A stretch of DNA of 64,000 nucleotides from CAYQMF01 sp964418595 (lineage in GTDB: Bacteria; Planctomycetota; UBA1135; UBA2386): contig CAYQMF010000004.1 in the NCBI GenBank assembly GCA_964418595.1, positions 53,821 through 117,820 of the forward strand, in the 5' to 3' direction. The notes below the pieces were generated by a model. The model worked only from the letters and a program-made list of their open reading frames with translations. It did not search any database and was not told the DNA's origin. Position numbers and translations under genes: made by a program. This document shows, piece after piece, positions 1 through 8,926 of the stretch. Every line of letters starts with the position of its first letter. Position 1 is the first letter of the stretch.

Positions 1-1142
1 TCGGCGGTGTTGCCGATGGCCCGGAAGAAGCGGAGCTGCGAGTAACGGGCCTGCCAGCCGGTGGGGTCGCCCTTGCCGAAGCGCGCGTGCTTGATGCGGT
101 TGGCGGCGTGCACCTCGAGCTGGTTGCGTGCCTTGACCCCCGCCTTCACGCCCGCGTCGTCGGGGAACTGCGCGGCCGCGTCGGCCATGTCCTCGATGCC
201 GAGCGTCACGCCGGTCAGCCACTTGGGGTTGCGGATCACGAGATACCCGTGCAGCAGCAGGTCGTGCAGGATGCCGGGCAGCACGAGACGTGGGACCATG
301 ATCGGCGCCATCGGGCCCGGGCAGAACATGGCGAGGTAGCGGTCCATGGCCTGCGTGAAGCTCACGTTCTGTGCCTCGGCGCCGTGGTTGAACACCGGCT
401 TGTCGGTCCGGTTGCACGCCTGGTTGAGCTGCGGGACGAACGCCGACGTGAAGCCCGACGCCGCGCTGCGGCCGTGTGCGTCCTTGATGCTGTGGATGTT
501 GGTCTTGCCGCTGACGCGGCTGAGATGCGGCGCCACCATCCACATGTCGTAGTCGCCGGTCACCGGCGTGCCGTCGTAGCCCCACACCCACACCGGGGTG
601 AGGACCTGGGGCTCGCGGCCCTGCGCCGCGGCGCGCCAGTACCAGAACACCTTCCCCGTCGTGATCTCCATCGCGAACGCGACGGCGGCGTTCTTGCCCG
701 GGCAGTGGAAGTGGCGGTGCGTGCCCTTGCCCGGCACGTCGTCGCTCGGTCCGGGGTTGAGCTTCACGAGGTGCTCGAAGTGGCCCTGGCCGTCGAGACG
801 CTCGAAGAGCCCGTTGCCCAGGTTCAGGTGGATGACCTGCGCCTTGCCGTGCGCGTGGAAGTGCTTGCCGCTGTCCGGTTGTCCCGACAACGCCTTGGAG
901 AAGGCCTGGTCGCACGGCACGAGCCCCGACGTCAGTCCCCAGTCGGAGCTCTTGTCGTGCACATCCATGCTCTTGGTCGCGAACCCTGCGGCGATGAGGC
1001 GCATGGTCGGCACGGTGGACGGCCGCAGGAACAGGAAGGCGTTCGCCGCGCGACACGCGCCGTGGATGGCCGTGATGTGGTGATCGACCACGCCGCAGGT
1101 CGCGGGCGTGGCGGTGGTGAACTTGGACGCGTCGACGGGCAT
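1..1142 (-). CDS. Edema factor/CyaA/ExoY-like nucleotidyl cyclase, partial (3' end outside window)
   Basis: Reading the minus strand from ATG 1142-1140 gives 380 residues that run off the window edge. The product matches the catalytic core of the anthrax edema factor/Bordetella CyaA/ExoY cyclases over its whole order. Visible motifs are ATK (K57) and KSSDWG (K64), which bind phosphates; TGDYDMW with the metal-binding pair D197/D199; and NHGAEAQN with H253 and N259. R40 aligns with the active-site Arg of CyaA. Such enzymes make cAMP or other cyclic nucleotides from NTPs, and the known ones are exported toxins switched on by host calmodulin or actin. I see no signal peptide from this start; secretion and an activator-binding segment may lie in the missing C-terminus. 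No in-frame alternative start exists upstream as far as I read. It diverges from the peptidase gene at 1217. Family assignment is strong; in vivo role and target are unknown. Confidence 0.9.
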   Translation of the reverse strand, partial: MPVDASKFTTATPATCGVVDHHITAIHGACRAANAFLFLRPSTVPTMRLIAAGFATKSMDVHDKSSDWGLTSGLVPCDQAFSKALSGQPDSGKHFHAHGKAQVIHLNLGNGLFERLDGQGHFEHLVKLNPGPSDDVPGKGTHRHFHCPGKNAAVAFAMEITTGKVFWYWRAAAQGREPQVLTPVWVWGYDGTPVTGDYDMWMVAPHLSRVSGKTNIHSIKDAHGRSAASGFTSAFVPQLNQACNRTDKPVFNHGAEAQNVSFTQAMDRYLAMFCPGPMAPIMVPRLVLPGILHDLLLHGYLVIRNPKWLTGVTLGIEDMADAAAQFPDDAGVKAGVKARNQLEVHAANRIKHARFGKGDPTGWQARYSQLRFFRAIGNTA

Positions 1143-1198
1143 CGGGAACGAACCCGCTGGTGGCGGGGGAGACGACGGGTTGCGAGGACGGCGGCCGG

Positions 1199-1209
1199 TA
1201 GCGTAGCGT
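1199..1209 (+). promoter_or_regulatory. Overlapping -10 hexamers TAGCGT upstream of the peptidase gene
   Basis: Two overlapping TAGCGT hexamers (1199-1204 and 1204-1209) fit a TAnnnT -10. The second ends 7 bases before ATG 1217, implying a leaderless mRNA. The opposite strand reads TACGCT and could serve the cyclase gene, about 60 bases from its ATG. Confidence 0.45.
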
Positions 1210-1216
1210 CCGCCGC

Positions 1217-3091
1217 ATGATCTTCTCCGGATCGGACGTCGGGCGCGCCGCGCGCTTCCTCCTCGCACAATCCGCGGCGATCGCGGGCTCCCTCTGCGCC
1301 CAGCAGGAGGCGGCGACCAGGACCGTGCCTGTGTTCGTCGACGGGCAGGCGCAGATCGTCCCGGGCTTCTCGGAGCCGGCCGATTGGATCCGCCAACGGC
1401 TCTGGGTCGAGGCGCCCTTCGACAGCGACGGCGATGGCATGCCCGATCGCCTGCACGTCGACGTCACGCGGCCGAAGCAGACCGACACCGAGGGGTTGAA
1501 GGTGCCGGTGATCTACGAGACGAGCCCGTACTACGCGGGCACCGGCGGCACCGACAAGGAGGGCTTCTGGAACCCGGAGCACGAGCTGGGTGCCAAGCCG
1601 CCGACGCGCAAGCACCTGCCGTCGATCCGCTACCGCGAGGATCGCAAGTCGATCTCGAACTCCGAGGTGCGCACCTGGGTGCCGCGCGGATTCGCGGTGG
1701 TGCACTCGGAGTCGCCGGGCACCGGGCTGTCGCAGGGTTGCCCGACCGTGGGCGGCGAGAACGAGGCGCTCGCGCCGAAGGCGGTGATCGACTGGCTCAA
1801 CGGCCGCGCCAAGGGCTACACGGCGCCAGTGGGCGGCGAGCTGGTCGACGCCACGGGCTGGTGCACGGGCAAGGTGGGCATGACCGGCACGTCGTACAAC
1901 GGCACGCTGCCACTGGCGGCCGCGACCACGGGCGTGGACGGGCTGGAGGCGATCATCCCGGTCGCGCCCAACACCTCGTACTACCACTACTACCGCAGCA
2001 ACGGCCTCATCCGCCACCCAGGCGGCTACATGGGCGAGGACATCGACGTCCTGTACGAGTTCATCAACAGCGGCAACCCGGCGCGGCGCGACTACTGCAA
2101 CAAGAAGGTCCGTGACGAGGAGATGGCCCGCCATCAGGATCGCCTCACCGGCGACTACAACGACTTCTGGGCCGGGCGCGACTACGGCAACCAGCTCGGC
2201 AAGGTGAAGGCGGCGACCCTGATGTCGCACGCGTTCAACGACTGGAACGTGATGCCGGAGCACAGCGTGCGGATCTATGTGGCGCTCAAGCAGAAGGGCG
2301 TGCCGTGCATGGCCTTCTTCCATCAGGGTGGGCACGGCGGTCCGCCGCCGCTCGAGATGATGAACCGGTGGTTCACGCGCTACGTGTGCGGGATCGAGAA
2401 CGGCGTCGAGAAGGACCCCCGCGGCTGGATCGTGCGCGAGGGCGATCCCCACACCAAGCCGACCGGGTACGACGACTTCCCCAACCCCGCGGCGAGTCCG
2501 GTCGTGCTGCATCCGCGTGCCGGCGGCAACAAGGTCGGCGACCTCGGCACCTCCGGGCCGTCCCCCAAGAAGCTCGAGAAGCTCGTCGACGATGCGTCGA
2601 TCACCGGCGCGAAGCACGCGGCCGCGGAGCAGTCGGAACACCGCCTCCTGTACGCGACCCCGGCGCTGGTCGAACCCGTGCACATCTCCGGCACCGCGCG
2701 CCTCACCATCCGGTTGGCGTCGAGCAAGCCGGCGGCGAACCTGTCGGTGTGGCTCGTGTCGCTGCCGTGGAAGGCAGGCCGCGGGCCCGTGACCGACAAC
2801 GTGATCACGCGCGGCTGGGCGGATCCGCAGAACCACGAGTCGCTCACCAAGAGCGCGCCGCTGGTGCCCGGCAAGGCCTACGACCTGAGCTTCGACCTCC
2901 AGCCCGACGATCAGGTGATTCCGGTGGGCGCGCGTATCGGCCTGATGATCTTCTCGAGCGACCACGACTTCACCCTGTGGCCGGCGCCGGGCACGCAGCT
3001 CACGGTCGACCTCGCCGGCACGTCGCTGAGTCTGCCAGTGGTCGGTGGCACGGAGGTGTTCGAGCGCGCGGTCGGCGCCGGCAAGCGCTGA
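1217..3091 (+). CDS. X-prolyl dipeptidyl-peptidase-like serine hydrolase (S15/CocE family), exported
   Basis: 624 residues. An alpha/beta-hydrolase of the S15/CocE class, expected to cut dipeptides from the N-terminus of X-Pro peptides or to act as an acyl hydrolase. The nucleophile elbow GTSYNG gives S226; D342 in HAFNDW and H373 in HQGGHGG complete a plausible catalytic triad. The C-terminal ~200 residues look like the jelly-roll C-terminal domain of this family (segment HISGTARLTIRL). The N-terminus has a weak hydrophobic stretch ending near SLCAQQ that may be a signal peptide. A short D-rich segment (FDSDGDGMPDRL) near residue 70 resembles a calcium-binding loop. The TAGCGT hexamer 7 bases upstream supports this start. 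Substrate is not inferable. Confidence 0.85.
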   Translation: MIFSGSDVGRAARFLLAQSAAIAGSLCAQQEAATRTVPVFVDGQAQIVPGFSEPADWIRQRLWVEAPFDSDGDGMPDRLHVDVTRPKQTDTEGLKVPVIYETSPYYAGTGGTDKEGFWNPEHELGAKPPTRKHLPSIRYREDRKSISNSEVRTWVPRGFAVVHSESPGTGLSQGCPTVGGENEALAPKAVIDWLNGRAKGYTAPVGGELVDATGWCTGKVGMTGTSYNGTLPLAAATTGVDGLEAIIPVAPNTSYYHYYRSNGLIRHPGGYMGEDIDVLYEFINSGNPARRDYCNKKVRDEEMARHQDRLTGDYNDFWAGRDYGNQLGKVKAATLMSHAFNDWNVMPEHSVRIYVALKQKGVPCMAFFHQGGHGGPPPLEMMNRWFTRYVCGIENGVEKDPRGWIVREGDPHTKPTGYDDFPNPAASPVVLHPRAGGNKVGDLGTSGPSPKKLEKLVDDASITGAKHAAAEQSEHRLLYATPALVEPVHISGTARLTIRLASSKPAANLSVWLVSLPWKAGRGPVTDNVITRGWADPQNHESLTKSAPLVPGKAYDLSFDLQPDDQVIPVGARIGLMIFSSDHDFTLWPAPGTQLTVDLAGTSLSLPVVGGTEVFERAVGAGKR

Positions 3092-3186
3092 TCCTCTGTC
3101 TCCGCGTTGCAACCCGTTGCGCGAGTCGGCCTTCTCGCGTCGCCGCGGTTGCGTCGCGCGTCGGCCTGCCGAGAATCGATCCACCC

Positions 3187-4215
3187 ATGCCGACCCCCGC
3201 ACCACGCACCTCCGTCTTCGGCTTCGGCGCCGCCCTGTTCGACCGTGCGCTGTTCGTCGAGCACCACCAGGGCGCCGGGTGGGGGGCGGCGACGATCGAA
3301 CCGCGCGCCGCCGGCGACATGCCGATGGCGAGCGGCGCGGTGCAGTACGGCTTCTCGTGCTTCGAGGGGATGAAGGCGCTGCGCGGGCCGGACGGGGGCC
3401 TGCACCTGTTCCGGGTCGGCGATCACGCCGCGCGCATGCGCGCGAGTTGCGAGCGGCTGTGCCTGCCCGTGGTGCCGGAGGCGGACTTCGCGGAGTTCAC
3501 GGCGCGGTTCGTGGACGCGGCGCGCGAGGTGGTGCCCCCGCACGGCGAGGGCGCGCTCTACCTGCGCCCGACCCTCGTCGGCTGCGAGGAGTTCCTCGGG
3601 ATGCGCACGGCGCGGGTCCACAAGTTCGCGATCCTGGGTACGCCGGTCCCGGTGCCCGCGGGCAAGCCGTTGAAGCTCTGGGTCGAGCGGGAGTTCGTGC
3701 GCGCGGCGCCCGGGGGTGTCGGCGCCGCCAAGACCGGCGGGAACTACGCGGCGGGGATGCTCGGTGCGGAGCGCGCCAAGGCGCGGGGCTTCGATCAGGT
3801 GATCTGGCTCGACGCACCGGAGCGTCGCTTCCTGGCGGAGGCGGGGGTCATGAACGTGTTCGTCGTGATCGGCGACGAGGTGATCACGCCGCCGCTCGAC
3901 GGCACGATCCTGGCGGGGATCACGCGTGCCTCGTGCATCACCCTCCTGCGTGCGGCTGGAGTCGTGGTCCACGAGCGGCCGGTTGCCGTCGAGGAACTGA
4001 TGGCGGCGCACGGCCGCGGGGACCTGCGCGAGGTGTTCGGCACCGGCACGGCGGCCTGCGTGGCGCCGGTGGTCCGGATCGGCGGTGCGAACGAGGACCT
4101 GGAGCTGGCCGCCGGCCCGATAGCCCAACTGTTGCGCACGGCGTTGGGCGCGATCCAGGATGGCTCCGCACCCGACGTGCACGGCTGGCGCCGGCGCGTC
4201 GACGGGCGCGGCTGA
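3187..4215 (+). CDS. ilvE: Branched-chain amino acid aminotransferase
   Basis: 342 residues, PLP fold type IV, normal family length. Catalyses the reversible transamination between Leu/Ile/Val and their 2-oxo acids with 2-oxoglutarate. Landmarks in order: YGFSCFEGMKA at residues 54-64, YLRPTL near 125, K182 in AKTGGNY as the PLP Schiff-base lysine, EAGVMNVF, and a TGTAA phosphate-binding turn near the C-terminus. The arrangement matches the eukaryote-like (BCAT) subgroup more than the E. coli IlvE type. ATG 3187 is chosen because the family N-terminus begins just after it; longer in-frame extensions read through the peptidase gene. It stands between two exported-protein genes and has no pathway neighbours here. 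Confidence 0.92.
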   Translation: MPTPAPRTSVFGFGAALFDRALFVEHHQGAGWGAATIEPRAAGDMPMASGAVQYGFSCFEGMKALRGPDGGLHLFRVGDHAARMRASCERLCLPVVPEADFAEFTARFVDAAREVVPPHGEGALYLRPTLVGCEEFLGMRTARVHKFAILGTPVPVPAGKPLKLWVEREFVRAAPGGVGAAKTGGNYAAGMLGAERAKARGFDQVIWLDAPERRFLAEAGVMNVFVVIGDEVITPPLDGTILAGITRASCITLLRAAGVVVHERPVAVEELMAAHGRGDLREVFGTGTAACVAPVVRIGGANEDLELAAGPIAQLLRTALGAIQDGSAPDVHGWRRRVDGRG

Positions 4216-4252
4216 CGCGGAAGCGGGCCGACCCAGCCGACGGGACTTCGGT

Positions 4253-4258
4253 TAGCCT
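4253..4258 (+). promoter_or_regulatory. -10 hexamer TAGCCT, 35 bases before ATG 4294
   Basis: TAGCCT within GGTTAGCCTTCG fits the TAnnnT pattern seen before many genes here. No convincing -35 was seen. Confidence 0.35.
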
Positions 4259-4293
4259 TCGCTGGCCTGCCCGCCTCTCCTCGCCGTCGTCCC

Positions 4294-5703
4294 ATGTCCC
4301 GACCGACAACCTTCCTGATCGCCGCAGCCCTGCTCGGCGGTGTTGCCGCGGCGCAAGTCAGCCGCAACTGCGAACTCCTCAGCCAGCGTACCCACGCGGG
4401 TTCTACCGGCTACGCGGGGGTGTGGGGCTACGTGGCACCGGACGGTCGCGAGTTCGCCGTGGTCGGTGCCCGCAACGGCGCGTGGATCATGGAGACGACC
4501 GATCCACGCAACCCGGTCGAGAAGGCGTTCATCACCGGCCCCACGAGCACGTGGCGTGAGATCTTCGGCTACCGCGAGTTCCTGTACGTCGTGACGGAGG
4601 CGGCCGGCGGCGTGCAGATCATCAGCATGGCGAACCCCGACAGCCCGACGCTGGTGCGCAACTACACCGTGTCGGGGTGGACCAACACCCACTCGGTGAG
4701 CGTGGATCGCGGCGCCGGCAAGCTCTACTGCAACGGCACCAACTCCGGCATGCGGGTGTTCGACCTGCTGCCCGATCCGACCAACCCCGTGCCGATCACC
4801 AACTGGACGACGGTGTACGTGCACGACTCGTTCATCCAGAACGGATGGGCGTACCTGTCGTGCATCAACTCCGGCCAGCTCCGGATCATGGACGTGCGCA
4901 ACCTGCCGACGATCACGCAGATGAGCGCGACGTCGACGCCGTTGACCTTCACGCACAACGCCTGGGCCAACTCGACCGACACGATCGCGGTGACCACCGA
5001 CGAGCGCTCGAACGGGTACCTGCAGGTGTACGACGTCACCAACAAGAGCCTGCCGATCGCGCTGGGGAGCTACTCGGTCGCCGGCGCGGGTGTGCACAAC
5101 GCGTTCATCGTCGACGACAAGGTCGCGCACGTGTCGTGGTACGGTGCCGGCTACCGGGCCGTCGACATCACGAACCCGAACAGCCTGCGTGAGATCGGCT
5201 ACTACGACACGGCCAACGCCTGGGGCGCCTACCCGTTCCAGCCGTCGGGCACGATCTACATCAGCGACATCCCGAGTTCCGGCGGCTTGTTCTGCGTGCG
5301 CCTGACCTGTGGCGTGCCCGAGCGCTACGGCGCAGGTTCGCCTGGCACCGGCGGGATCGTCCCGCACATCGACTGGAATGGCGGCTACGTCCGGGTTGCC
5401 AACGCCGGCTTCCGCGTCGAGTGCAAGAAGCTCCAGCCGAACGCGGCGGCGGTGCTGGTCCTCGGCGCCGCCCAGGCTTCGATCCCGGTCTTCGGGGTGA
5501 CGCTGCTCGTCGATGTCACCGGGCCGACGGTGGTGGCGAACACGACGGCCAACGCCGCCGGCGTCGCCACGGTGCCGGTGCCGGTGCCCAACGTGCCCGG
5601 CCTCGGCAACCAGGTGCTGTACGCGCAGTGGGTGGCGCAGGATGCCGGCGGCGCGCAGGGCCTCTCCGCGTCGCGCGGCAGCAAGATCACGATCTGCCCG
5701 TGA
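4294..5703 (+). CDS. Secreted choice-of-anchor B family protein (LVIVD repeats) with lineage-type C-terminal domain
   Basis: 469 residues with a clear signal peptide (residues 1-20, cleavage after GVAAA). Residues 25-350 contain repeated blades of the form 'DITNPNSLREIGYYDT', 'MDVRNLPTITQM' and 'MANPDSPTLVRNY', the LVIVD-type repeats of choice-of-anchor B proteins, which probably form a beta-propeller. The last ~110 residues form a separate beta-rich domain (LVLGAAQ ... VPNVPGLGNQVLYAQW) also found on other secreted proteins in this window. Expected to be outside the cytoplasm. No enzymatic motif is visible. A strong hairpin follows the stop codon. Confidence 0.8.
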   Translation: MSRPTTFLIAAALLGGVAAAQVSRNCELLSQRTHAGSTGYAGVWGYVAPDGREFAVVGARNGAWIMETTDPRNPVEKAFITGPTSTWREIFGYREFLYVVTEAAGGVQIISMANPDSPTLVRNYTVSGWTNTHSVSVDRGAGKLYCNGTNSGMRVFDLLPDPTNPVPITNWTTVYVHDSFIQNGWAYLSCINSGQLRIMDVRNLPTITQMSATSTPLTFTHNAWANSTDTIAVTTDERSNGYLQVYDVTNKSLPIALGSYSVAGAGVHNAFIVDDKVAHVSWYGAGYRAVDITNPNSLREIGYYDTANAWGAYPFQPSGTIYISDIPSSGGLFCVRLTCGVPERYGAGSPGTGGIVPHIDWNGGYVRVANAGFRVECKKLQPNAAAVLVLGAAQASIPVFGVTLLVDVTGPTVVANTTANAAGVATVPVPVPNVPGLGNQVLYAQWVAQDAGGAQGLSASRGSKITICP

Positions 5704-5713
5704 TCCTGGCGTC

Positions 5714-5742
5714 GATCGTCCCGCCGCAGCGGCGGGACGATC
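5714..5742 (+). terminator. Perfect 13-bp hairpin after the LVIVD-protein gene
   Basis: GATCGTCCCGCCG at 5714-5726 pairs with CGGCGGGACGATC at 5730-5742 around a CAG loop, 11 bases after the stop. There is no T-run, so it is either a U-less terminator or an mRNA-stability element. Confidence 0.6.
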
Positions 5743-5747
5743 TCGCG

Positions 5748-5766
5748 GCGTCCCGATCCGGGACGC
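5748..5766 (+). terminator. Second hairpin, 8-bp stem
   Basis: GCGTCCCG (5748-5755) pairs with CGGGACGC (5759-5766) around ATC, five bases after the first hairpin, giving a tandem terminator-like arrangement. Confidence 0.4.
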
Positions 5767-5873
5767 GGTTCGCCTCCGCCGCTGGCCGTGATGAGAGGTG
5801 ACTCGCGCCGTCCTGGCGGCTATCCCTCTGCATCCCCCGGACTCCCACTCCCGCGTTTGCCCGGCGTGTCGAG

Positions 5874-5879
5874 TACCCT
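5874..5879 (+). promoter_or_regulatory. -10 hexamer TACCCT, 9 bases before ATG 5889
   Basis: The TAnnnT hexamer ends 9 bases before the start codon, so the transcript should have almost no 5' leader. Confidence 0.4.
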
Positions 5880-5888
5880 TCCCCACGC

Positions 5889-7337
5889 ATGCGCCCTTCC
5901 CTTCCTCTCGTCTGCACCCTGTTCGCCGCGTGCCATGGATCCAACAATCCGCCCGCGCCGGTCAAGACCCCGACGGTCTCCGCCCACGCCAACCCCGGCA
6001 ACGTGATCGCGGCGATCGTCGCGTTCCAGGCGAACGGCGCGACCAAGGCGCGCGTGCGCTGGTCGGGAGGCGGTGAGACCGGTGTGACTCCCGAGCGTTC
6101 GGTTGCGAGCGGCGCGCAGGAGATCACCGTGCTCGGGCTGCTGCCGAACACCGACTACCGTCTCGAACTGGAGACCACTACGGCGGGTGTCACCACCCGC
6201 GCCGACGCGGTGTCGTTCCGGAGTGGCGACCTCCCCGCGTTCCTGCGCGATCGCGTCGAGTTCCGGGTCGTGGGGCAGTCGTCGGAGGGCTACACGCTCA
6301 CCAACATCCTGACCTCGGACCCGGCGCGGCAATACCTGCTCGCGTTCGACGGCGGTGGTCGACTGCGCTGGTACGTGCACCTCCCCGGGATGGGCGGCTA
6401 CTCCGAGCAGAACCCCAACGGCAACTTCACGGCGTTCCTCGGCACGACGATCGGCTACCAGCCGACGTACGGCTACTTCGTCGAGGTCACGCAGAGGGGC
6501 GACATCGTCGGACGCTCGCAGGCGCCCGCGCCGCTCTACACCGACGAGCACGAGCTGATCTACACGGCCGCCCCGGGTGGTGGCTGGACCACGCACCTCT
6601 TCAGCTACGACATCCGGCGGATCGACACGACGCGGATCGGTGGAAGGCCGGACGCACAGATCGCGGGCCACCAGATCCTCCGTTACACGCCGAGCGGCGA
6701 GTTGGACTTCCTCTGGAACGCGTGGGATCACTTCGTGATCGACGACTGGATCGAAGAGCCCGCCTCCGGCCGTGCCGCGGCGCTGGGCGACTTCGATCAT
6801 CCGAACTCGCTCTCGATCGACAACGACGGCCACTACATCGCGTCGTTCCGCAACATGGCGGAGATCACCAAGATCGACTCGCGCACCGGACGCCTGATCT
6901 GGCGCTTCGGCGGTCGCAACAACCAGTTCACGATCCTCAACGACCCGTTCGGCAAGTTCTGCGGGCAGCACTCGGTGCGCGTGCTGCCGAACGGCAACCT
7001 GCTGATGTTCGACAACGGGCTGCGCCATGCGCCGCCGGAGAGTCGGGTGGTCGAGTACAAGCTCGACACCACGGCGATGACGGCGACGATGGTGTACGAG
7101 TACCGGCACAACCCTGCCCTGTACGCGATGTTCACCGGCAACGCCGCGCGGCTCGCGAACGGCAACACGATCTGCGGCTTCGCCTTCCGCGGCGCCGTGG
7201 TCGAAGCGGATCCGGCGGCACAGATGCTCTGGACGGGTGTGCTCGCCGTCGACGGCAACGCCGTCCCGACCTACCGGATGAACCGGATTCCGTCGCTGTA
7301 CGAGTACGTCCCCGGGTTCGACGTCTCGCGCCGCTGA
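5889..7337 (+). CDS. Aryl-sulfotransferase family lipoprotein
   Basis: 482 residues. The N-terminus (MRPSLPLVCTLFAACHGSNN) is a lipoprotein signal with lipobox FAAC, so the protein is probably membrane-anchored on the periplasmic side. Residues ~30-110 resemble a fibronectin-III-like domain. The rest is an ASST-type six-bladed propeller: DEHELIY, GHQILRYTPSGELDFLWNAW, FDHPNSLSIDNDGHYIASFRN and a GQHSVRVLPNGNLLMFDNG segment typical of the family. Family members transfer sulfuryl groups between phenolic compounds, but many planctomycete homologues are uncharacterised. A TACCCT hexamer lies 9 bases upstream. Its stop directly abuts the stop of the convergent regulator gene. Confidence 0.8.
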   Translation: MRPSLPLVCTLFAACHGSNNPPAPVKTPTVSAHANPGNVIAAIVAFQANGATKARVRWSGGGETGVTPERSVASGAQEITVLGLLPNTDYRLELETTTAGVTTRADAVSFRSGDLPAFLRDRVEFRVVGQSSEGYTLTNILTSDPARQYLLAFDGGGRLRWYVHLPGMGGYSEQNPNGNFTAFLGTTIGYQPTYGYFVEVTQRGDIVGRSQAPAPLYTDEHELIYTAAPGGGWTTHLFSYDIRRIDTTRIGGRPDAQIAGHQILRYTPSGELDFLWNAWDHFVIDDWIEEPASGRAAALGDFDHPNSLSIDNDGHYIASFRNMAEITKIDSRTGRLIWRFGGRNNQFTILNDPFGKFCGQHSVRVLPNGNLLMFDNGLRHAPPESRVVEYKLDTTAMTATMVYEYRHNPALYAMFTGNAARLANGNTICGFAFRGAVVEADPAAQMLWTGVLAVDGNAVPTYRMNRIPSLYEYVPGFDVSRR

Positions 7338-8753
7338 TCAGCGTTCTGCGCCCGCCGGGGCCTTGAAGGCCTCCTTGGCCAGCCCGTGGCGGCGCATCTT
7401 GGCGTAGAGCGCGCGTTCGCTCACGCCTGCCAGGCGCGCCGTTTCACCGATCCGGCCCCCGGTCCTGGTGAGCAGGGTCGCGAGATAGCTGCGTTCGAAC
7501 TCCGTGGTCATGCGCGCCATGGCGGTGGCGAGGGGAACATGGGGGACGCTGGTACCGGGGGCGGAAACGGCAGTGGGCTCCCCGGCCGACCCGGCGATCG
7601 TCGGCGGCAGATCCGCCAAACCGATGGTGTCGCCGTCGCAGAGCAGCGCCGCCCGCTCGAGCACGTTGATGAGTTCGCGCACGTTGCCGGGCCAGGCGTA
7701 GCGGATCAGCGCCTGCATGGCAGCGTCACTGACCTGCCGCGGGTGGCGTCGACCCAGCCGACTGAGCCCGTCGATGTGGTTGCCGACCAGCAGGGGGATG
7801 TCGCCGGCGCGTTCGCGGAGCGGCGGGATCGTCAGCGTGATCACCGACAGCCGGTAGTACAGGTCGGCGCGGAACCGGCCGGCCTGCACCTCGCGCTGCA
7901 GGTCGCGGTTGGTCGCGGCGATCACGCGCACGTCGACCGCGACTTCACGCTCCCCGCCGACCGGCACGATCACGCGCTCCTGGAGCGCGCGCAGGACCTT
8001 GACCTGCAACGTCAACGGCATCTCGCCGACCTCGTCGAGGAACAGCGTGCCGCAGTGCGCGAGCTCGAAATAGCCGCGCCGGTTGCGCACTGCGCCGGTG
8101 AAGGCGCCTTCCCGATGACCGAAGAGTTCGCTCTCGAGCAGCGTCTCGGAGAGCGCGCCACAGTTCACGGCGATGAACGGCCCGGCCTGGCGTGGACCTT
8201 CATCATGCATGGCGCGCGCGAGCCGTTCCTTGCCGACCCCGGTCTCGCCGAGGATCAGGAGCGACGTGTCGGCGAGCACCACCCGTCTCGCGATCGCGAT
8301 GAAGCCCTGCATCGAGGGGCTCTCGGAGACGAAGTCCGCCAGGCTGCCGCGCGAGTCGGCCCGCTCGGCGCGCAGTCGGTGGCGGCGCGCCTCACGGCAG
8401 CGGTCGATCAGCGCGGCGAGCGCGTCGATCAGGGCAGCGTCCGCCAGTTCGACGTTGATGACCGCGAGTGCGCCGGCGGCGAGCAGGGCGGCACGATCCT
8501 CCGCGTCCTCGCGCGTCGACAGGATGATCACGTCGGTGGGGTGCGGCGGCGCGCGGAGGGCGCGGACGCGTTCGGTCGCGTTGCGGCCGAGGCGTTCGCG
8601 GGCGACGAAGACGAGGTCCCAGTCCTCGTGTTCGATGGTTGACCAGGTCGCGTTGGCGCGCTGCGCGGTGAGGTTCAGGTCCGCGCCGCGCAGCAGGCGG
8701 TCGAGCCGGGCTTGCAGGGTGCGGGAGGCCAGGGCGGCCGCACGGACGAGCAT
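7338..8753 (-). CDS. Sigma-54-dependent transcriptional activator with degenerate receiver domain
   Basis: 471 residues. Residues 1-125 have receiver-like secondary structure, but the position expected for the phosphoacceptor Asp reads Ala (WDLVFVARE), so phosphorylation control is unlikely. Residues ~140-370 are the AAA+ domain: Walker A GETGVGKE (169-176), GAFTGA (216-221) for sigma-54 contact, Walker B TLFLDE, and the arginine-finger region. The C-terminus (LARLAGVSERALYAKMRRHG-like segment) is a Fis-type HTH. It diverges from the small proline-rich gene at 9000, which has a consensus sigma-54 promoter and a palindrome between them, so that gene is its probable target. A half-site of the palindrome overlaps this gene's own -10, suggesting autorepression. 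Confidence 0.9.
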   Translation of the reverse strand: MLVRAAALASRTLQARLDRLLRGADLNLTAQRANATWSTIEHEDWDLVFVARERLGRNATERVRALRAPPHPTDVIILSTREDAEDRAALLAAGALAVINVELADAALIDALAALIDRCREARRHRLRAERADSRGSLADFVSESPSMQGFIAIARRVVLADTSLLILGETGVGKERLARAMHDEGPRQAGPFIAVNCGALSETLLESELFGHREGAFTGAVRNRRGYFELAHCGTLFLDEVGEMPLTLQVKVLRALQERVIVPVGGEREVAVDVRVIAATNRDLQREVQAGRFRADLYYRLSVITLTIPPLRERAGDIPLLVGNHIDGLSRLGRRHPRQVSDAAMQALIRYAWPGNVRELINVLERAALLCDGDTIGLADLPPTIAGSAGEPTAVSAPGTSVPHVPLATAMARMTTEFERSYLATLLTRTGGRIGETARLAGVSERALYAKMRRHGLAKEAFKAPAGAER

Positions 8754-8756
8754 GGA

Positions 8757-8767
8757 TCGGAAGGCTA
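8757..8767 (-). promoter_or_regulatory. Regulator promoter: -10 TAGCCT overlapped by an activator half-site
   Basis: On the minus strand TAGCCT (8767-8762) ends 8 bases before ATG 8753. CCTTCCGA (8764-8757), one arm of the palindrome at 8796-8817, overlaps it, so binding there should block this promoter. Confidence 0.45.
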
Positions 8768-8795
8768 GTGCCGAACCTGGGGGGAACGGAAGCAA

Positions 8796-8817
8796 CCTTC
8801 CGACACGGATCGGAAGG
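8796..8817. promoter_or_regulatory. Perfect palindrome CCTTCCGA-N6-TCGGAAGG, candidate enhancer for the sigma-54 activator
   Basis: Arms 8796-8803 and 8810-8817 are exact inverted repeats separated by CACGGA. It lies about 110 bases upstream of the sigma-54 promoter, the normal position of an NtrC-type upstream activating sequence. A third copy of the half-site is at 8757-8764. Confidence 0.6.
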
Positions 8818-8926
8818 ATGGTGCCGGAAAGCGAGCGGGTCGGTGCCGGCGGTCTCTTGATGACGATGCCACAAGATCTTCTTGATACTGGAGTTAGGGC
8901 ACCTTGCGGGGCAACGTTGCGGCGGC

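Noticed and set aside
932..3205. 757-codon minus-strand frame
   Set aside because: Shadow of the peptidase gene and of the cyclase gene; no recognisable fold.
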